NCBI GenBank assembly: GCA_947629575.1
Contig: CANREF010000002.1
Span: 1 to 64,000, forward strand
Origin: an uncultured Clostridia bacterium
GTDB lineage: Bacteria; Bacillota; Clostridia; Christensenellales; Borkfalkiaceae
Reading direction: 5' to 3'
DNA: 64,000 bases
Position numbers and translations under genes: made by a program. A model generated the notes under the pieces. It had not been told where the DNA came from. It saw only the letters and a program-made list of their open reading frames with translations, and ran no database searches. Below, piece after piece: positions 1-9,162 of the stretch (positions are counted from its first letter, which is position 1; each line of letters begins with the position of its first letter).

Positions 1-12
1 TAAAGCTTTTCA

Positions 13-31
13 CCACCGGCATAGCCGGTGG
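13..31. terminator. short hairpin
   Basis: An 8-bp inverted repeat (CCACCGGC/GCCGGTGG) with a 3-nt loop at the window edge. No T-run follows, so this may be the tail of a transcript that lies mostly outside the window. Confidence 0.35.
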
Positions 32-80
32 ATTTCCCACGAAACTCCGCTACGCTTCGTTTCGTCTTCTGTTATAGCGA

Positions 81-116
81 ATGCCGCCCGACCGCATTAT
101 TGCGGTCGGGCGGCAT
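81..116. terminator. strong hairpin, probable terminator of the XRE gene
   Basis: A perfect 16-bp inverted repeat (81-96 with 101-116) closes a TTAT loop. It lies just downstream of the minus-strand regulator at 129-356. The T-run is weak on both strands, so termination is inferred from the very stable stem. Confidence 0.55.
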
Positions 117-128
117 GTTTAACACAGG

Positions 129-356
129 TCAAATTTCGTTCTTTCCCAAAAGGAAGTCGGACGAAACGTCGAGGATCTCGGCGATCTTATAAAATGTCGG
201 CAGAGAGGGGAGGGCTTTCCCGTGGATGTACATCGAAACCGTTGCCTTATTGATCCCCAACTTCACTGCCAGATCGGAATAGGAGATCCCGCTCATCGAG
301 ACAGCCTCTTTCAGCCGCTGCGAAAAAATCTCGTTCACTTCTTCTATCATATGCAA
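129..356 (-). CDS. XRE-family helix-turn-helix regulator
   Basis: A 75-residue protein that is almost entirely one Cro/C1-type HTH domain. The recognition segment has the usual form LAVKLGINKATVSMYIHGK at about residues 29-47, followed by the family motif PSLPTFYKIAEIL and a DFLLG end. No effector domain is present. The start may be the first Met or Met3. Upstream (minus strand) a TATAAT lies between two GGTTGTAT direct repeats at about 366-405, a plausible autoregulatory operator. Targets are unknown. Confidence is high for the family and low for the role. Confidence 0.85.
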   Translation of the reverse strand: MHMIEEVNEIFSQRLKEAVSMSGISYSDLAVKLGINKATVSMYIHGKALPSLPTFYKIAEILDVSSDFLLGKNEI

Positions 357-444
357 AGTTTAGCAAAATACAACCGAAAATCGTTGGAGGTTAGATTATA
401 TACAACCATAACGAAAGAACCGTCTGCCGCAATACCTTATAACG

Positions 445-476
445 TGAAAAAATCTCTCTTGCGAGAGACTTTTTCA
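445..476 (-). terminator. terminator of the Nudix gene
   Basis: The inverted repeat TGAAAAA-TCTCTC / GAGAGA-TTTTTCA with one mismatch and a TTGC loop overlaps the stop codon of the Nudix gene. The A/T-rich outer stem gives a U-run on the minus strand. Confidence 0.7.
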
Positions 477-968
477 TTTCTTTCTGTTGAGTTCGCCGAG
501 AGCGCCATTCAAAAAATACTCGGCAGTGGAGCCCTTTCGGATGAGCGCCTTTGCTTCATCGGGGGTGCACCAGTGCGCTTCTTCGATCTCCTCATTGAGG
601 ACGATCTCGGCGTTTTCGTCCGCCGTTACGATGAAATTGAGCATCAAAAGATCCTTTGCCTCATGGTAACGGGACATCAAATATCGCCATTTCAGGGCGC
701 TCAGACGGGTCTCCTCCATAAGCTCGCGCGGAATGGCTTTTTCCGCGCTTTCACCCTTCTTGATGTACCCCGCAAACAGCTTATAGTCCGCATCACCGAC
801 GTGCTTTCCGAGCAAGATCTTTGTCTCGGGACGGTTCACGACCGTCATGGATACCGCTACGGGGAAGAAGGGGAACTTGAATTTTTCGCATTTCGGGCAG
901 AAGGGCACGAGGCCTTCGTTTTCCAGAAAGCGAAGCGTGAGTTTTTCTCCGCAGTCCCTACAATACAT
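474..968 (-). CDS. Nudix hydrolase with N-terminal zinc ribbon
   Basis: A 164-residue protein. CxxC pairs at C3/C6 and C24/C27 form a zinc ribbon as in NudC-type NADH pyrophosphatases. A Nudix box follows at about residues 67-87: G67, E73, R81-E82-L83 and E85-E86. The usual Gly after the EE pair is replaced (T87-R88). It probably hydrolyses a nucleoside diphosphate linked compound; NADH or a deaminated nucleotide is possible, but the substrate cannot be read from sequence. The start has a good ribosome site (GGGAGG). It is monocistronic, with its own terminator overlapping the stop codon. Confidence 0.85.
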   Translation of the reverse strand: MYCRDCGEKLTLRFLENEGLVPFCPKCEKFKFPFFPVAVSMTVVNRPETKILLGKHVGDADYKLFAGYIKKGESAEKAIPRELMEETRLSALKWRYLMSRYHEAKDLLMLNFIVTADENAEIVLNEEIEEAHWCTPDEAKALIRKGSTAEYFLNGALGELNRKK

Positions 969-1165
969 CTCTTTCCTCCCTTCTTGAAATTTTTTATATT
1001 TTACTCCTTTTTTCCGCCATTGTCAACCCGCTTCTGCAAAAAAAGTGCAAAAAACAGGTAGGTTTTTGCAGGAATTTGTATGTTTACACAAATATCTTCG
1101 GAAATAGCGCGCCAAGCGGGGAAAAGTTTTTTTCGGCGGGAGAGGGGAAAATTGCGGATGAGCAC

Positions 1166-1195
1166 TTGACTTCCCTTATATAAATGTTGTATAAT
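1166..1195 (+). promoter_or_regulatory. sigma-A promoter of purA
   Basis: TTGACT (1166-1171), an 18-nt spacer and TATAAT (1190-1195). The predicted transcript has a leader of about 60 nt before the purA ribosome site. Confidence 0.75.
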
Positions 1196-1260
1196 GAAAT
1201 GTATTTTGTTTGCAGTGCGGTCGGGAGCGTTTTTCCCATGCCCCGCACAAGGAGAAAAGG

Positions 1261-2532
1261 ATGCTGACATCGATATGCGGGATCAACTGGGGAGACGAGG
1301 GAAAGGGAAAGATGGTGGATTATCTTTCCGCGGATTACGATATCGTCTGCCGCTACCAAGGGGGAAACAATGCCGGGCACACCGTCATCAATGAGCGGGG
1401 AAAATTCATCCTCAATCTTATGCCCTCGGGGATCTTACGGGAGAACGTCGTTAACGTGCTCGGCATGGGCATGGTCATCGATATCAAGCATCTTTGCGAG
1501 GAGATGGCGCGCCTTGAGGAGAAGGGGGTGAAGATCACGCCCGAGAACCTCAAAATCAGCGATCGTGCCGTCATCACGATGCCCTACCATGTCCTCTTGG
1601 ACTGTCTCGAGGAGGATCGCCTCGCGGGGAAGAAGTTCGGTTCTACCCGCCGCGGTATTGCTCCCGTCTATGCCGACCGCGCCATGAAGAAGTGCTTCCG
1701 CATGGGCGAGCTCCTGGACCTCAAGCGCCTCTATGCAAAGGTGAAGGAGATCGCCGAATGGAAGAACCTCACCGTCGTGGGCGGATACGGCCATGCACCC
1801 ATTACGGCGGAGGAGCTCGTCTCCTATTTCGAGACCTACGGTAGGCCTCTTGTAAAATTCATCACCGATACGGGGCTCTACCTCAACGAGGCAGCCAAGG
1901 CGGGGAAAAAGATCATGTTTGAAGCCCAGCTCGGCGCGTTGCGCGATATCGACTACGGTATCTTGCCCTACACTTCGAGCTCGCTCACGATCGCTGCTTA
2001 TGCGCCCATCGGGGCGGGCGTTCCCAATCTGAAACTCGATCGGTCCATCGGGATCATGAAGGCATACTCCACCTGCGTGGGGGAAGGCCCGTTTGTCGCA
2101 GAATATTTCGGGGAACAGGCGGAACAGCTCCGCAAAGCGGGCGGAGAGTACGGCGCCGCAACGGGACGCCCCAGAAGGGTTGGACCTTTCGATACAGTCG
2201 CCTCAAGCTACGGCATCCGCTGTCAGGGGGCGGATGAAGTCGTCCTCACCAAGCTCGACATCCTCTCCGATTACGACGAGATCGAGGTCTGCACCGCATA
2301 CGAGCTCGACGACAAGATCATTCACGACTTCCCGTATCCCGACGCGTTGGATCGCTGCAAGCCCGTGTATACCAAACTGAAGGGCTGGAACTGCGATATC
2401 ACTTCCTGCCGCAAAAAAGAGGAGCTCCCCAAAGAGGCGCTCGACTATATTAAATTCATCGAAGATGCGTGCGCCTGCAAGATCTCCTATGTGGCGGTCG
2501 GTGCGGAGCGCGACGCAGTGATCAAGATGTGA
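1261..2532 (+). CDS. purA: adenylosuccinate synthetase
   Basis: Joins IMP and aspartate using GTP to make adenylosuccinate, the first committed step from IMP to AMP; cytosolic. The GTP-binding WGDEGKGK is at residues 10-17 and GGNNAGHTV with the catalytic His at about 40. The length of 423 residues is normal. I chose ATG 1261 because AAGGAGAAAAGG sits directly before it; an in-frame ATG at 1210 lies only a few bases past the likely transcription start and has no ribosome site. It is first in a run with dapF, pyrG and dapL, driven by the promoter at 1166-1195. Identification is essentially certain. Confidence 0.97.
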   Translation: MLTSICGINWGDEGKGKMVDYLSADYDIVCRYQGGNNAGHTVINERGKFILNLMPSGILRENVVNVLGMGMVIDIKHLCEEMARLEEKGVKITPENLKISDRAVITMPYHVLLDCLEEDRLAGKKFGSTRRGIAPVYADRAMKKCFRMGELLDLKRLYAKVKEIAEWKNLTVVGGYGHAPITAEELVSYFETYGRPLVKFITDTGLYLNEAAKAGKKIMFEAQLGALRDIDYGILPYTSSSLTIAAYAPIGAGVPNLKLDRSIGIMKAYSTCVGEGPFVAEYFGEQAEQLRKAGGEYGAATGRPRRVGPFDTVASSYGIRCQGADEVVLTKLDILSDYDEIEVCTAYELDDKIIHDFPYPDALDRCKPVYTKLKGWNCDITSCRKKEELPKEALDYIKFIEDACACKISYVAVGAERDAVIKM

Positions 2533-2559
2533 CCGCGCAATGCGCTCAGAAATACGATC

Positions 2560-3408
2560 ATGCAGAGAACTTTCTATAAGATGCACGGCATCGGAAACGA
2601 CTATATCTATTTCGATTGTTTCGATCGCGGGCTCGAAGAGCCCGAAAAAGTTGCCGTAAAACTTTCGGACAGGCATTTCTCCGTCGGCGGGGACGGGATC
2701 GTACTCATCCTGCCGAGCGAAGTTGCCGACGCCCGTATGCGCATGTTCAATGCGGACGGCAGCGAGGGGAAGATGTGCGGAAATGCCATCCGCTGCGTGG
2801 GGAAATACCTTGCGGAGATGCGCGGCGTCAAGAAGGACGTCCTCACCGTTGAGACCCTCTCGGGGATCAAAACTCTGAAATTGAACAGGACGGGGGAAAC
2901 AGTCGTCTCCGTCACGGTGGATATGGGTGCGCCCGAGCTGTCTCCCGCCCGCATCCCCGCAAATTTTTCGGGAGAAACGGTCATCGCCGCTCCGCTCGAG
3001 GTGGGGGGGCGGGTTTACCGCGTCACCTGCGTGAGCATGGGGAATCCGCACTGCGTCGTCTTCGGGGAAGATCCCGATCCACTTCCCCTCGAAAAGATCG
3101 GTCCGCAGTTCGAAACGCATCCCGCCTTTCCCGAACGGGTGAACACCGAGTTTGTGCAGGTGATCGCCCGCAATGAATTGAAAATTCGGGTCTGGGAGCG
3201 GGGGAGCGGCGAGACGCTTGCCTGCGGCACGGGCGCGTGTGCGACCGCCGTTGCCGCCGTTTTGAACGGATATGCGGATAAGGACAGCCCCATTACCGTC
3301 TCCCTTCGGGGCGGGAAGTTGGAGATCGTCTACACAGGCAAAACCGTTTTTATGACAGGCCCCGCCGCATTCGCCTTCAAGGGCGAAGCGGAGATACAAG
3401 GAGATTGA
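2560..3408 (+). CDS. dapF: diaminopimelate epimerase
   Basis: Interconverts LL- and meso-diaminopimelate for lysine and peptidoglycan synthesis. The two catalytic cysteines are visible: C73 in MCGNAIRC and about C222 in ACGTGAC. HGIGNDYIY near the N-terminus and ERGSGET before the second Cys are family hallmarks. The 282-residue length is normal. It sits 27 nt after purA and 9 nt before pyrG. Its partner dapL lies two genes downstream and lysA at 45.6 kb, which together indicate the DapL aminotransferase route. No strong ribosome site precedes the start, so it may rely on translation from purA. Confidence 0.96.
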   Translation: MQRTFYKMHGIGNDYIYFDCFDRGLEEPEKVAVKLSDRHFSVGGDGIVLILPSEVADARMRMFNADGSEGKMCGNAIRCVGKYLAEMRGVKKDVLTVETLSGIKTLKLNRTGETVVSVTVDMGAPELSPARIPANFSGETVIAAPLEVGGRVYRVTCVSMGNPHCVVFGEDPDPLPLEKIGPQFETHPAFPERVNTEFVQVIARNELKIRVWERGSGETLACGTGACATAVAAVLNGYADKDSPITVSLRGGKLEIVYTGKTVFMTGPAAFAFKGEAEIQGD

Positions 3409-3417
3409 GAGGTATCT

Positions 3418-5019
3418 ATGACTAAATATATTTTCGTGACAGGCGGCGTCGTTTCGGGACTTGGGAAGGGCATTACGGCGGCTTCCCTCGGAAGGCTTCT
3501 CAAGATGCGGGGATATAAGGTCGCTTCGCAGAAGCTCGACCCCTATATCAATATCGACCCCGGCACGATGAGCCCCTTCCAGCACGGCGAAGTGTATGTC
3601 ACGGAGGACGGCGCGGAGACCGATCTCGACCTCGGGCACTACGAGCGGTTCATCGACGAAAACCTCAATAAATTTTCCAATCTCACGACGGGGAAGGTGT
3701 ATTGGAACGTGCTCAACAAGGAGCGCGCGGGAGAATATCTCGGTCAGACGGTGCAGGTCATTCCCCACATCACCAACGAGATCAAATCCTTCATCTATCA
3801 GGTGGGGAAGACGACGGGCGCGGACATCGTGATCACGGAGATCGGGGGAACGACGGGCGACATCGAGAGCCAGCCCTTCCTCGAGGCCATCCGTCAGGTC
3901 GCCCGCGAAGTCGGAAGAGACAACTGCTGTTTCATCCACGTCACCCTTGTCCCGTACATCTCGGGCTCTTGCGAATTTAAGAGCAAACCCACCCAGCACT
4001 CTGTCAAAGAACTGCAGGGAATGGGCATCTTCCCCGACATCATCGTGGCGAGGGTAGACGATCCCATGCCCCGTTCCATCATCGAAAAGATCGCCATGTT
4101 CTGCAATGTGACGCCCGATTGCTGTATCGAGAATCTCACCGTTCCCGTGCTGTACGAAGCGCCCATGATGCTTGAACGCAGTAACTTATCGACGACGGTC
4201 TGCAGGATCTTACATCTCGAACCCAACGAGATCGATCTTACCGAGTGGGAGGAGATGTTAAAGCGTATCCACGCCCGCAAGGCAACGGTGAAGATCGCTC
4301 TGTGCGGGAAGTATGTGCGTCTCCATGACGCCTATTTGTCCGTGGCGGAGGCGTTGGCGCACGGCGGCTATGAGACGGGCGCAAAGGTCGAGATCAAGTG
4401 GATCGACACCGAGACCGTCACATCCGAGAACGTGGAAGAGCTCCTCGGCGATGTGGACGGCATTCTCGTCCCCGGCGGCTTCGGCGGCAGGGGGATAGAG
4501 GGGAAGGTGCTCGCCTGCAAGTATGCCCGCGAGAACAATATTCCCTACCTCGGGCTCTGCCTCGGGATGCACATCGCGGCGATCGAGTTCGCGCGCGACG
4601 TGCTCGGACTTGCGGACGCCAATTCTTCCGAGTTCTTCCCCGAGGGGAAACACAACGTCATCGACCTCATGCCCGACCAATACGGCGTGAAGATGGGGGG
4701 GACGATGCGCCTCGGCGCTTACCCCTGCAAGATCGTCGGAGAGAGGATGCGGGAGATATACGGGACGGACATGATCGCCGAACGTCACCGCCACCGTTTT
4801 GAATTCAACAACGACTATCGGGAGGCCTTTGAGCGGCACGGCATGAAGATCGCCGGAACGTCGCCCGACGACACCCTCGTGGAGGCGGTGGAATATCCCG
4901 AAAACGACTTTTTCATCGCCGTGCAATTCCACCCCGAATTCAAGTCCCGTCCCAACTGCGCTCATCCGCTCTTCCGTGAATTCGTCCGCCATGCACTCAA
5001 GCATGCGAAAAGGGGCTGA
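3418..5019 (+). CDS. pyrG: CTP synthase
   Basis: Converts UTP to CTP with ATP and glutamine. The N-terminal synthetase domain opens with [17 protein letters not shown], the P-loop region. The C-terminal class I glutamine amidotransferase has its nucleophile in GLCLGMH (about C381) and the catalytic His/Glu in QFHPEF (about H505 and E507). The length of 533 residues is normal. It starts 9 nt after dapF with AAGGAG upstream. Confidence 0.98.
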   Translation: MTKYIFVTGGVVSGLGKGITAASLGRLLKMRGYKVASQKLDPYINIDPGTMSPFQHGEVYVTEDGAETDLDLGHYERFIDENLNKFSNLTTGKVYWNVLNKERAGEYLGQTVQVIPHITNEIKSFIYQVGKTTGADIVITEIGGTTGDIESQPFLEAIRQVAREVGRDNCCFIHVTLVPYISGSCEFKSKPTQHSVKELQGMGIFPDIIVARVDDPMPRSIIEKIAMFCNVTPDCCIENLTVPVLYEAPMMLERSNLSTTVCRILHLEPNEIDLTEWEEMLKRIHARKATVKIALCGKYVRLHDAYLSVAEALAHGGYETGAKVEIKWIDTETVTSENVEELLGDVDGILVPGGFGGRGIEGKVLACKYARENNIPYLGLCLGMHIAAIEFARDVLGLADANSSEFFPEGKHNVIDLMPDQYGVKMGGTMRLGAYPCKIVGERMREIYGTDMIAERHRHRFEFNNDYREAFERHGMKIAGTSPDDTLVEAVEYPENDFFIAVQFHPEFKSRPNCAHPLFREFVRHALKHAKRG

Positions 5020-5049
5020 CGGCAGCCCGACTTCAATCTATTTGGAATT

Positions 5050-6255
5050 ATGAAGATCAATCATCATTTTCTCGATCTGAAAGAAAACTATCTCTTCTCT
5101 GAAGTGGGAAAGCGGGCTACGGCGTTTAGTGAAGCCCATCCCGACAAGCGGGTCATCCGCCTTTCCATAGGAGACGTAACCCGCCCGCTCCCGCCCGTCG
5201 TCATCTCCGCGATGCACGGCGCGGTGGAAGAAATGGGGCGCGCGGAGAGCTTTAAGGGGTACGGTCCTGACCGCTATTGCTACGGCTATCCGTCGCTCAT
5301 CGATTCTATCCGCTCGAGCTATGCCCGCAAGGGAGTGAGCCTGAAGAGGGAAGAAGTGTTCATCTCGGACGGTGCCAAGAGCGATCTTGCCAACATCCTC
5401 GACATCTTCTCGGGAGAGAACACCGTGCTCGTGCCCGATCCCGTCTATCCCGTGTATGTGGATACCAACATCATGGCGGGGAGGAAGATCCTCTATGCCG
5501 ACGCCAACGAGCAAAACGGCTTCTTGCCCATGCCCGATTCCGCGGTGGACGCGGACATCATCTATCTGTGTTCTCCCAACAATCCCACGGGAGCAGCATA
5601 TACGCGGGAACAGCTCGCAGTTTGGGTGAACTACGCGCTCGAAAAAAACGCCGTCATCCTCTATGACGCCGCCTATGAGCACTTCATCACCGATCCCGAA
5701 TTGGCGCGTTCCATCTATGAGGTGAAAGACGCCGAAAGATGCGCTATCGAACTCTGTTCCTATTCCAAGACGGCAGGATTCACGGGGGTGCGCTGCGGCT
5801 ACACCGTCGTTCCCCAAGCGCTCGTGCGGGAGGGGATATCCCTCAATAAACTGTGGGCGCGGCGTCAGTCCACCAAGTTCAACGGCGTGAGCTATGTCAC
5901 GCAGATGGGCGCGGCTTCCGTCTTCACCGAGGAGGGAGAGCGGCAGATCGAAGAGAACCTCAACTATTACCGTGAAAATGCAAAGATCATCTCCGACTGT
6001 CTCGACGGGCTCGGCATTCCCTATACGGGCGGAAAGAATTCCCCCTATATCTGGATGAAGTGTCCCATGGGCATGAAGAGCTGGGAATTTTTCGACTTTC
6101 TTCTCGAAAACGCAAATGTCGTGGGTACGCCCGGCAGCGGTTTCGGGAAAAACGGCGAGGGCTATTTCCGTCTCACGGCATTCGGCACGCATGAAAACAC
6201 CCGTGAGGCATGCGCTCGCATCCAAAAACTTCTAAAAAAGGGTAGCTTATCATGA
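5050..6255 (+). CDS. dapL: LL-diaminopimelate aminotransferase
   Basis: PLP-dependent fold type I enzyme that converts tetrahydrodipicolinate directly to LL-diaminopimelate using glutamate, bypassing the succinyl or acetyl intermediates. The start NHHFLDLKENYLFSEVGKR, the motif YCSPNNPTGA-like CSPNNPTGA, and the PLP lysine in SYSKTAGFTG (about K240) match the family. Its 401-residue length is usual. It is encoded with dapF in the same run and its stop overlaps malQ by 4 nt (ATGA). Confidence 0.95.
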   Translation: MKINHHFLDLKENYLFSEVGKRATAFSEAHPDKRVIRLSIGDVTRPLPPVVISAMHGAVEEMGRAESFKGYGPDRYCYGYPSLIDSIRSSYARKGVSLKREEVFISDGAKSDLANILDIFSGENTVLVPDPVYPVYVDTNIMAGRKILYADANEQNGFLPMPDSAVDADIIYLCSPNNPTGAAYTREQLAVWVNYALEKNAVILYDAAYEHFITDPELARSIYEVKDAERCAIELCSYSKTAGFTGVRCGYTVVPQALVREGISLNKLWARRQSTKFNGVSYVTQMGAASVFTEEGERQIEENLNYYRENAKIISDCLDGLGIPYTGGKNSPYIWMKCPMGMKSWEFFDFLLENANVVGTPGSGFGKNGEGYFRLTAFGTHENTREACARIQKLLKKGSLS

Positions 6256-7745
6256 AGAAAGAAACGGGCGTCCTCTGCCACATTTCCGCTCTGCCGGGAG
6301 ACTACGGCATCGGAGATCTGGGGCGGACGGCATATCGTTTTGCAAAACTTCTTGCAAAAAACCGCATTACATATTGGCAGCTCCTCCCGCTCGTGCAGAC
6401 GGGCTACGGCGATTCTCCCTATCAGTCGGTCTCCTGCATCTCGGGGAATCCCTATTTTATCGACCTCGACGGGCTGGGGAAGATGGGGCTGCTGAAACCG
6501 AAGGAGCTCAAGGCGCTGCGCCTTCGCTATAAGAATTGCGATCGGGTGAATTACGGCGCTCTCTATGAGGAGCGCTACAAGACCCTGCGGCTCGCCTTTT
6601 CCCGCTTCTATTTCGACGACGAGGATTTCCGCAACTTCGTCAAGGAGGGGAAGTACGAGGACTATGCGCTGTTCATGACGGCAAAGACCGTCTTCAACGG
6701 CGCGTGCTTCTGCGATTGGGAGAAGGGGGTGAAATACCGCGAACCCGACGCGCTCGAACAGCTCCGCACCGAACATCACGAGGAATATCTCTTCTGGCAG
6801 TTCGTTCAGTATATCTTTTGGAAGCAGTGGCATAAGCTCAAAGATCACTGCTCCCGCGAGGGGGTGAAGATCGTCGGGGACATCCCGCTCTATGTCGCGC
6901 ACGACAGCGCGGACGTCTGGGCGAATCCGCAGCTCTTCAAATTGGACGAAGATCTGATGCCCGCAAAGGTGGCGGGCGTTCCGCCCGATTATTTCTCCGA
7001 AAACGGCCAGCTTTGGGGCAATCCCGTCTATGATTGGAAGGCGCACGAGGCGACCCGTTATAAGTGGTGGACGGACCGCCTCACCAATGCGCTCGGCACA
7101 TACAGCTATGTGAGGATCGACCACTTCCGCGGGATCGACCGCTACTACGAGATCGACGCGGACGCGGCGACCGCGATCGACGGCACTTGGTGTGAAGGGC
7201 CGAAGGAGAAGCTGTTCGCAGCATTGGGCTCGGGGAGACGGTATCTCATCGCGGAGGACCTCGGCTGTATCGACGCGGGGGTCACAGAACTCCTCCAAAA
7301 GACGGGTTTCCCCGGTATGAAGGTGATCCTCTTCGCCTTTGACGGGAATCCCGAAAACCAATTCCTGCCGCACAACATACCCGCGAACTGCGTCGCCTAC
7401 ACGGGCACGCACGACAATGATACGGTGGCGGGCTATATCAAATCGCTGTCCGCCGAGGAATTCATCCTCTTCCGCTCCCGCGTGGCGCAGGAACTCGGGC
7501 AGTGCGGGTTGGATATCCCGCTCTCGGAAAATCCTCAAAGTTTTGTCAAGGCGTTTACTGCAATGCTGCTCGGGTCTAAGGCGCAACTCGCCGTCCTTCC
7601 CCTGCAGGACGTCATCGGTGCGGACAATTCCTGCCGCATGAACACCCCCGGCACACAGGAGGGGAATTGGCAGTTCCGCGTCAACAAGATTCCTTCTGCA
7701 CAACTTTGCAGATTGAAAAAAATGATAAAAATTTATAGGAGGTAA
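6252..7745 (+). CDS. malQ: 4-alpha-glucanotransferase (amylomaltase, GH77)
   Basis: Transfers maltodextrin segments between alpha-1,4-glucans and releases glucose. The opening GVLCHISALPGDYGIGDLG, the segment SPYQSVSCISGNPYF, VRIDHFRGI (nucleophile Asp), IAEDLG (acid/base Glu) and YTGTHDNDT (transition-state Asp) are GH77 hallmarks. The length is 497 residues. The start overlaps the dapL stop, suggesting translational coupling. It likely cooperates with the glycogen enzymes encoded at 56.8-64 kb, though it is not next to them. Confidence 0.95.
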   Translation: MKKETGVLCHISALPGDYGIGDLGRTAYRFAKLLAKNRITYWQLLPLVQTGYGDSPYQSVSCISGNPYFIDLDGLGKMGLLKPKELKALRLRYKNCDRVNYGALYEERYKTLRLAFSRFYFDDEDFRNFVKEGKYEDYALFMTAKTVFNGACFCDWEKGVKYREPDALEQLRTEHHEEYLFWQFVQYIFWKQWHKLKDHCSREGVKIVGDIPLYVAHDSADVWANPQLFKLDEDLMPAKVAGVPPDYFSENGQLWGNPVYDWKAHEATRYKWWTDRLTNALGTYSYVRIDHFRGIDRYYEIDADAATAIDGTWCEGPKEKLFAALGSGRRYLIAEDLGCIDAGVTELLQKTGFPGMKVILFAFDGNPENQFLPHNIPANCVAYTGTHDNDTVAGYIKSLSAEEFILFRSRVAQELGQCGLDIPLSENPQSFVKAFTAMLLGSKAQLAVLPLQDVIGADNSCRMNTPGTQEGNWQFRVNKIPSAQLCRLKKMIKIYRR

Positions 7746-7749
7746 CTTT

Positions 7750-8376
7750 ATGGCAAAAGAGAAGAAGGGATTCTTCGCGGAATTCAAGACCTTCATCATG
7801 AGAGGGAATGTGATCGACATGGCTGTCGGCGTGATCATCGGCGGTGCGTTCAGCGCGATCGTAACGGCGCTCACCAACCAGATCCTCATGCCCGTCATCA
7901 ACTGGGTCCTCTACCTCATCACCGGCGGGAAGGGTTTGGAGAACATCTACACCTACCTGCATCAGGCGACGTTGGTCGACGAAGCGGGGAAAACGATCGT
8001 TGACGCGACAACGGGCGCTCCGATGATCGATCTCGCGAATTCCATCTACATCGATTGGGGCGCCTTTATCACCGCGATCATCAACTTCCTGCTCATTGCG
8101 CTCGTGCTCTTCCTCATCATCAGAGTGATCAACCACATCCATGAGGGCACCGCCGAGGCGAAGAAGAAGTATGCCCCGCTCACCAAGGAAGAATGCAAGC
8201 AGCTCCGCCGCGAAGGCAAGAGCCGCGACGAGATCCTTGCGGCGGCAGAAGCAAAGAGAGCGGAAGAGGAAGCTGCGGCAAAAGCGGCTGCGGAAGCTGC
8301 GGCAGCTGTCCCGCCCGCACCTACGACCGAAGAGCTTCTCACACAGATCAGAGACCTGCTCAAAGAAAAGGAGTAA
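7750..8376 (+). CDS. mscL: large-conductance mechanosensitive channel
   Basis: Membrane tension valve that releases solutes in osmotic downshock. The N-terminal helix and TM1 (FKTFIMRGNVIDMAVGVIIG) are classical, TM2 lies at about residues 105-125, and an ITAIINFLLIA segment matches the family. At 208 residues it is long (usual size 130-150): the outer loop carries extra residues, and an Ala/Glu/Lys-rich helical tail of about 50 residues extends the cytoplasmic C-terminus, ending in TTEELLTQIRDLLKEKE, which resembles the usual C-terminal bundle. AGGAGG lies 7 nt before ATG. It is followed by a strong terminator. Confidence 0.95.
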   Translation: MAKEKKGFFAEFKTFIMRGNVIDMAVGVIIGGAFSAIVTALTNQILMPVINWVLYLITGGKGLENIYTYLHQATLVDEAGKTIVDATTGAPMIDLANSIYIDWGAFITAIINFLLIALVLFLIIRVINHIHEGTAEAKKKYAPLTKEECKQLRREGKSRDEILAAAEAKRAEEEAAAKAAAEAAAAVPPAPTTEELLTQIRDLLKEKE

Positions 8377-8383
8377 ACGATTG

Positions 8384-8410
8384 AAAAACCGACCTTTGGG
8401 TCGGTTTTTT
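8384..8410 (+). terminator. rho-independent terminator after mscL
   Basis: The stem AAAA-ACCGACC (8384-8394) pairs with GGTCGGT-TTTT (8399-8409) around a TTTG loop and ends in a T-run. It closes the purA-mscL transcription run. Confidence 0.9.
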
Positions 8411-8459
8411 CGTGTGCACCCATTCCCGTTTCCCGCCATATCATGAGTGGGGAGAGGAT

Positions 8460-9125
8460 ATGCGCATTTGTTTTGTGACGGGCGGAAGCCTCGGGGAATT
8501 CAAGGGAGAGAGGGAAGCGGACATCGTGATGTTTCCCTTTCAGGCGCTCGGCGAAGTGAGCTACGAGCGAGAACTGAAAGGGGAGACAAGTCTGTTTGAA
8601 GATGTCGCCATACTTTCCAAAACGGGTCAGAATGTCGCCGTGTGCGGATGCTATACCAACGCGCGCGGGATGAAGAGGAAGTCGGTCGTCGTGGCGGAGC
8701 GCGGACGCATCCTCGGCGTTGCGGATATGGTGAACCGCATCGACGGGAGCGAGTTCCGCAGCGGCGCGGGAGTAAAGCTGTTCGATACGAGAGCGGGAAA
8801 GCTCGGCATCGTCGTGGCGGAAGATCTCTATTTCCCGCACGTGCTCGAAACTCTCTCCGTCTGCGGCGCAGACGTTGCCCTCGCCGTCTTTGAGGAGTTG
8901 AATGAGGGGTTGGAACTCACCCTCATGCGGGCGGGCGCTTTCTTTTACGGCATTCCCGTATGTATGTGCGCCTACGGCTACGCGCAGGTCGCCGACCCCA
9001 TGGGAAGGCTCTGCTTTTCCTCGCCGAAGAGCCCATGTTCCTTTGAACTCATCCGCGAACAGGAGTTCCATGTGGTGGAGACGCGCCGGAAGGGCTTCTG
9101 CATCAAGCGCAAGACCGAATATTGA
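8460..9125 (+). CDS. nitrilase-fold protein lacking the catalytic triad
   Basis: A 221-residue protein whose middle (about residues 100-150) follows the carbon-nitrogen hydrolase pattern: LGIVVAEDLYFPHVLETLS, then GADVALAVF. In active members this reads G-ICYD/W-xxFPE-R with a catalytic Cys; here the Cys position is Ala. The N-terminal PE motif with the general-base Glu appears as MFPF, and the usual central Lys segment is AEDMVN-like ADMVNRI. All three catalytic positions are therefore substituted. It is also shorter than the usual 260-290 residues. I chose ATG 8460 because GGGGAGAGG precedes it. It may be a binding or regulatory pseudoenzyme; function unknown. Confidence 0.6.
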   Translation: MRICFVTGGSLGEFKGEREADIVMFPFQALGEVSYERELKGETSLFEDVAILSKTGQNVAVCGCYTNARGMKRKSVVVAERGRILGVADMVNRIDGSEFRSGAGVKLFDTRAGKLGIVVAEDLYFPHVLETLSVCGADVALAVFEELNEGLELTLMRAGAFFYGIPVCMCAYGYAQVADPMGRLCFSSPKSPCSFELIREQEFHVVETRRKGFCIKRKTEY

Positions 9126-9140
9126 GCTGCCGAAATTGAA

Positions 9141-9162
9141 AAGTCACCCGCATGGGTGACTT
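9141..9162. terminator. bidirectional terminator between convergent genes
   Basis: The 9-bp stem AAGTCACCC/GGGTGACTT with a GCAT loop sits between the convergent genes ending at 9125 and 9161 and overlaps the XRE stop codon. Confidence 0.7.

Noticed and set aside
1196..1260. Possible riboswitch in the purA leader
   Set aside because: Only a weak GTGCGG/CCGCAC pairing is visible, with no purine-riboswitch core.
2203..3999. 598-codon open frame on the minus strand
   Set aside because: It is antisense to purA, dapF and pyrG, which are certain. Low-complexity charged composition and no motifs mark it as a shadow of GC-rich coding sequence.
6162..7901. 579-codon open frame on the minus strand
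   Set aside because: Antisense to dapL, malQ and mscL, all firmly identified.
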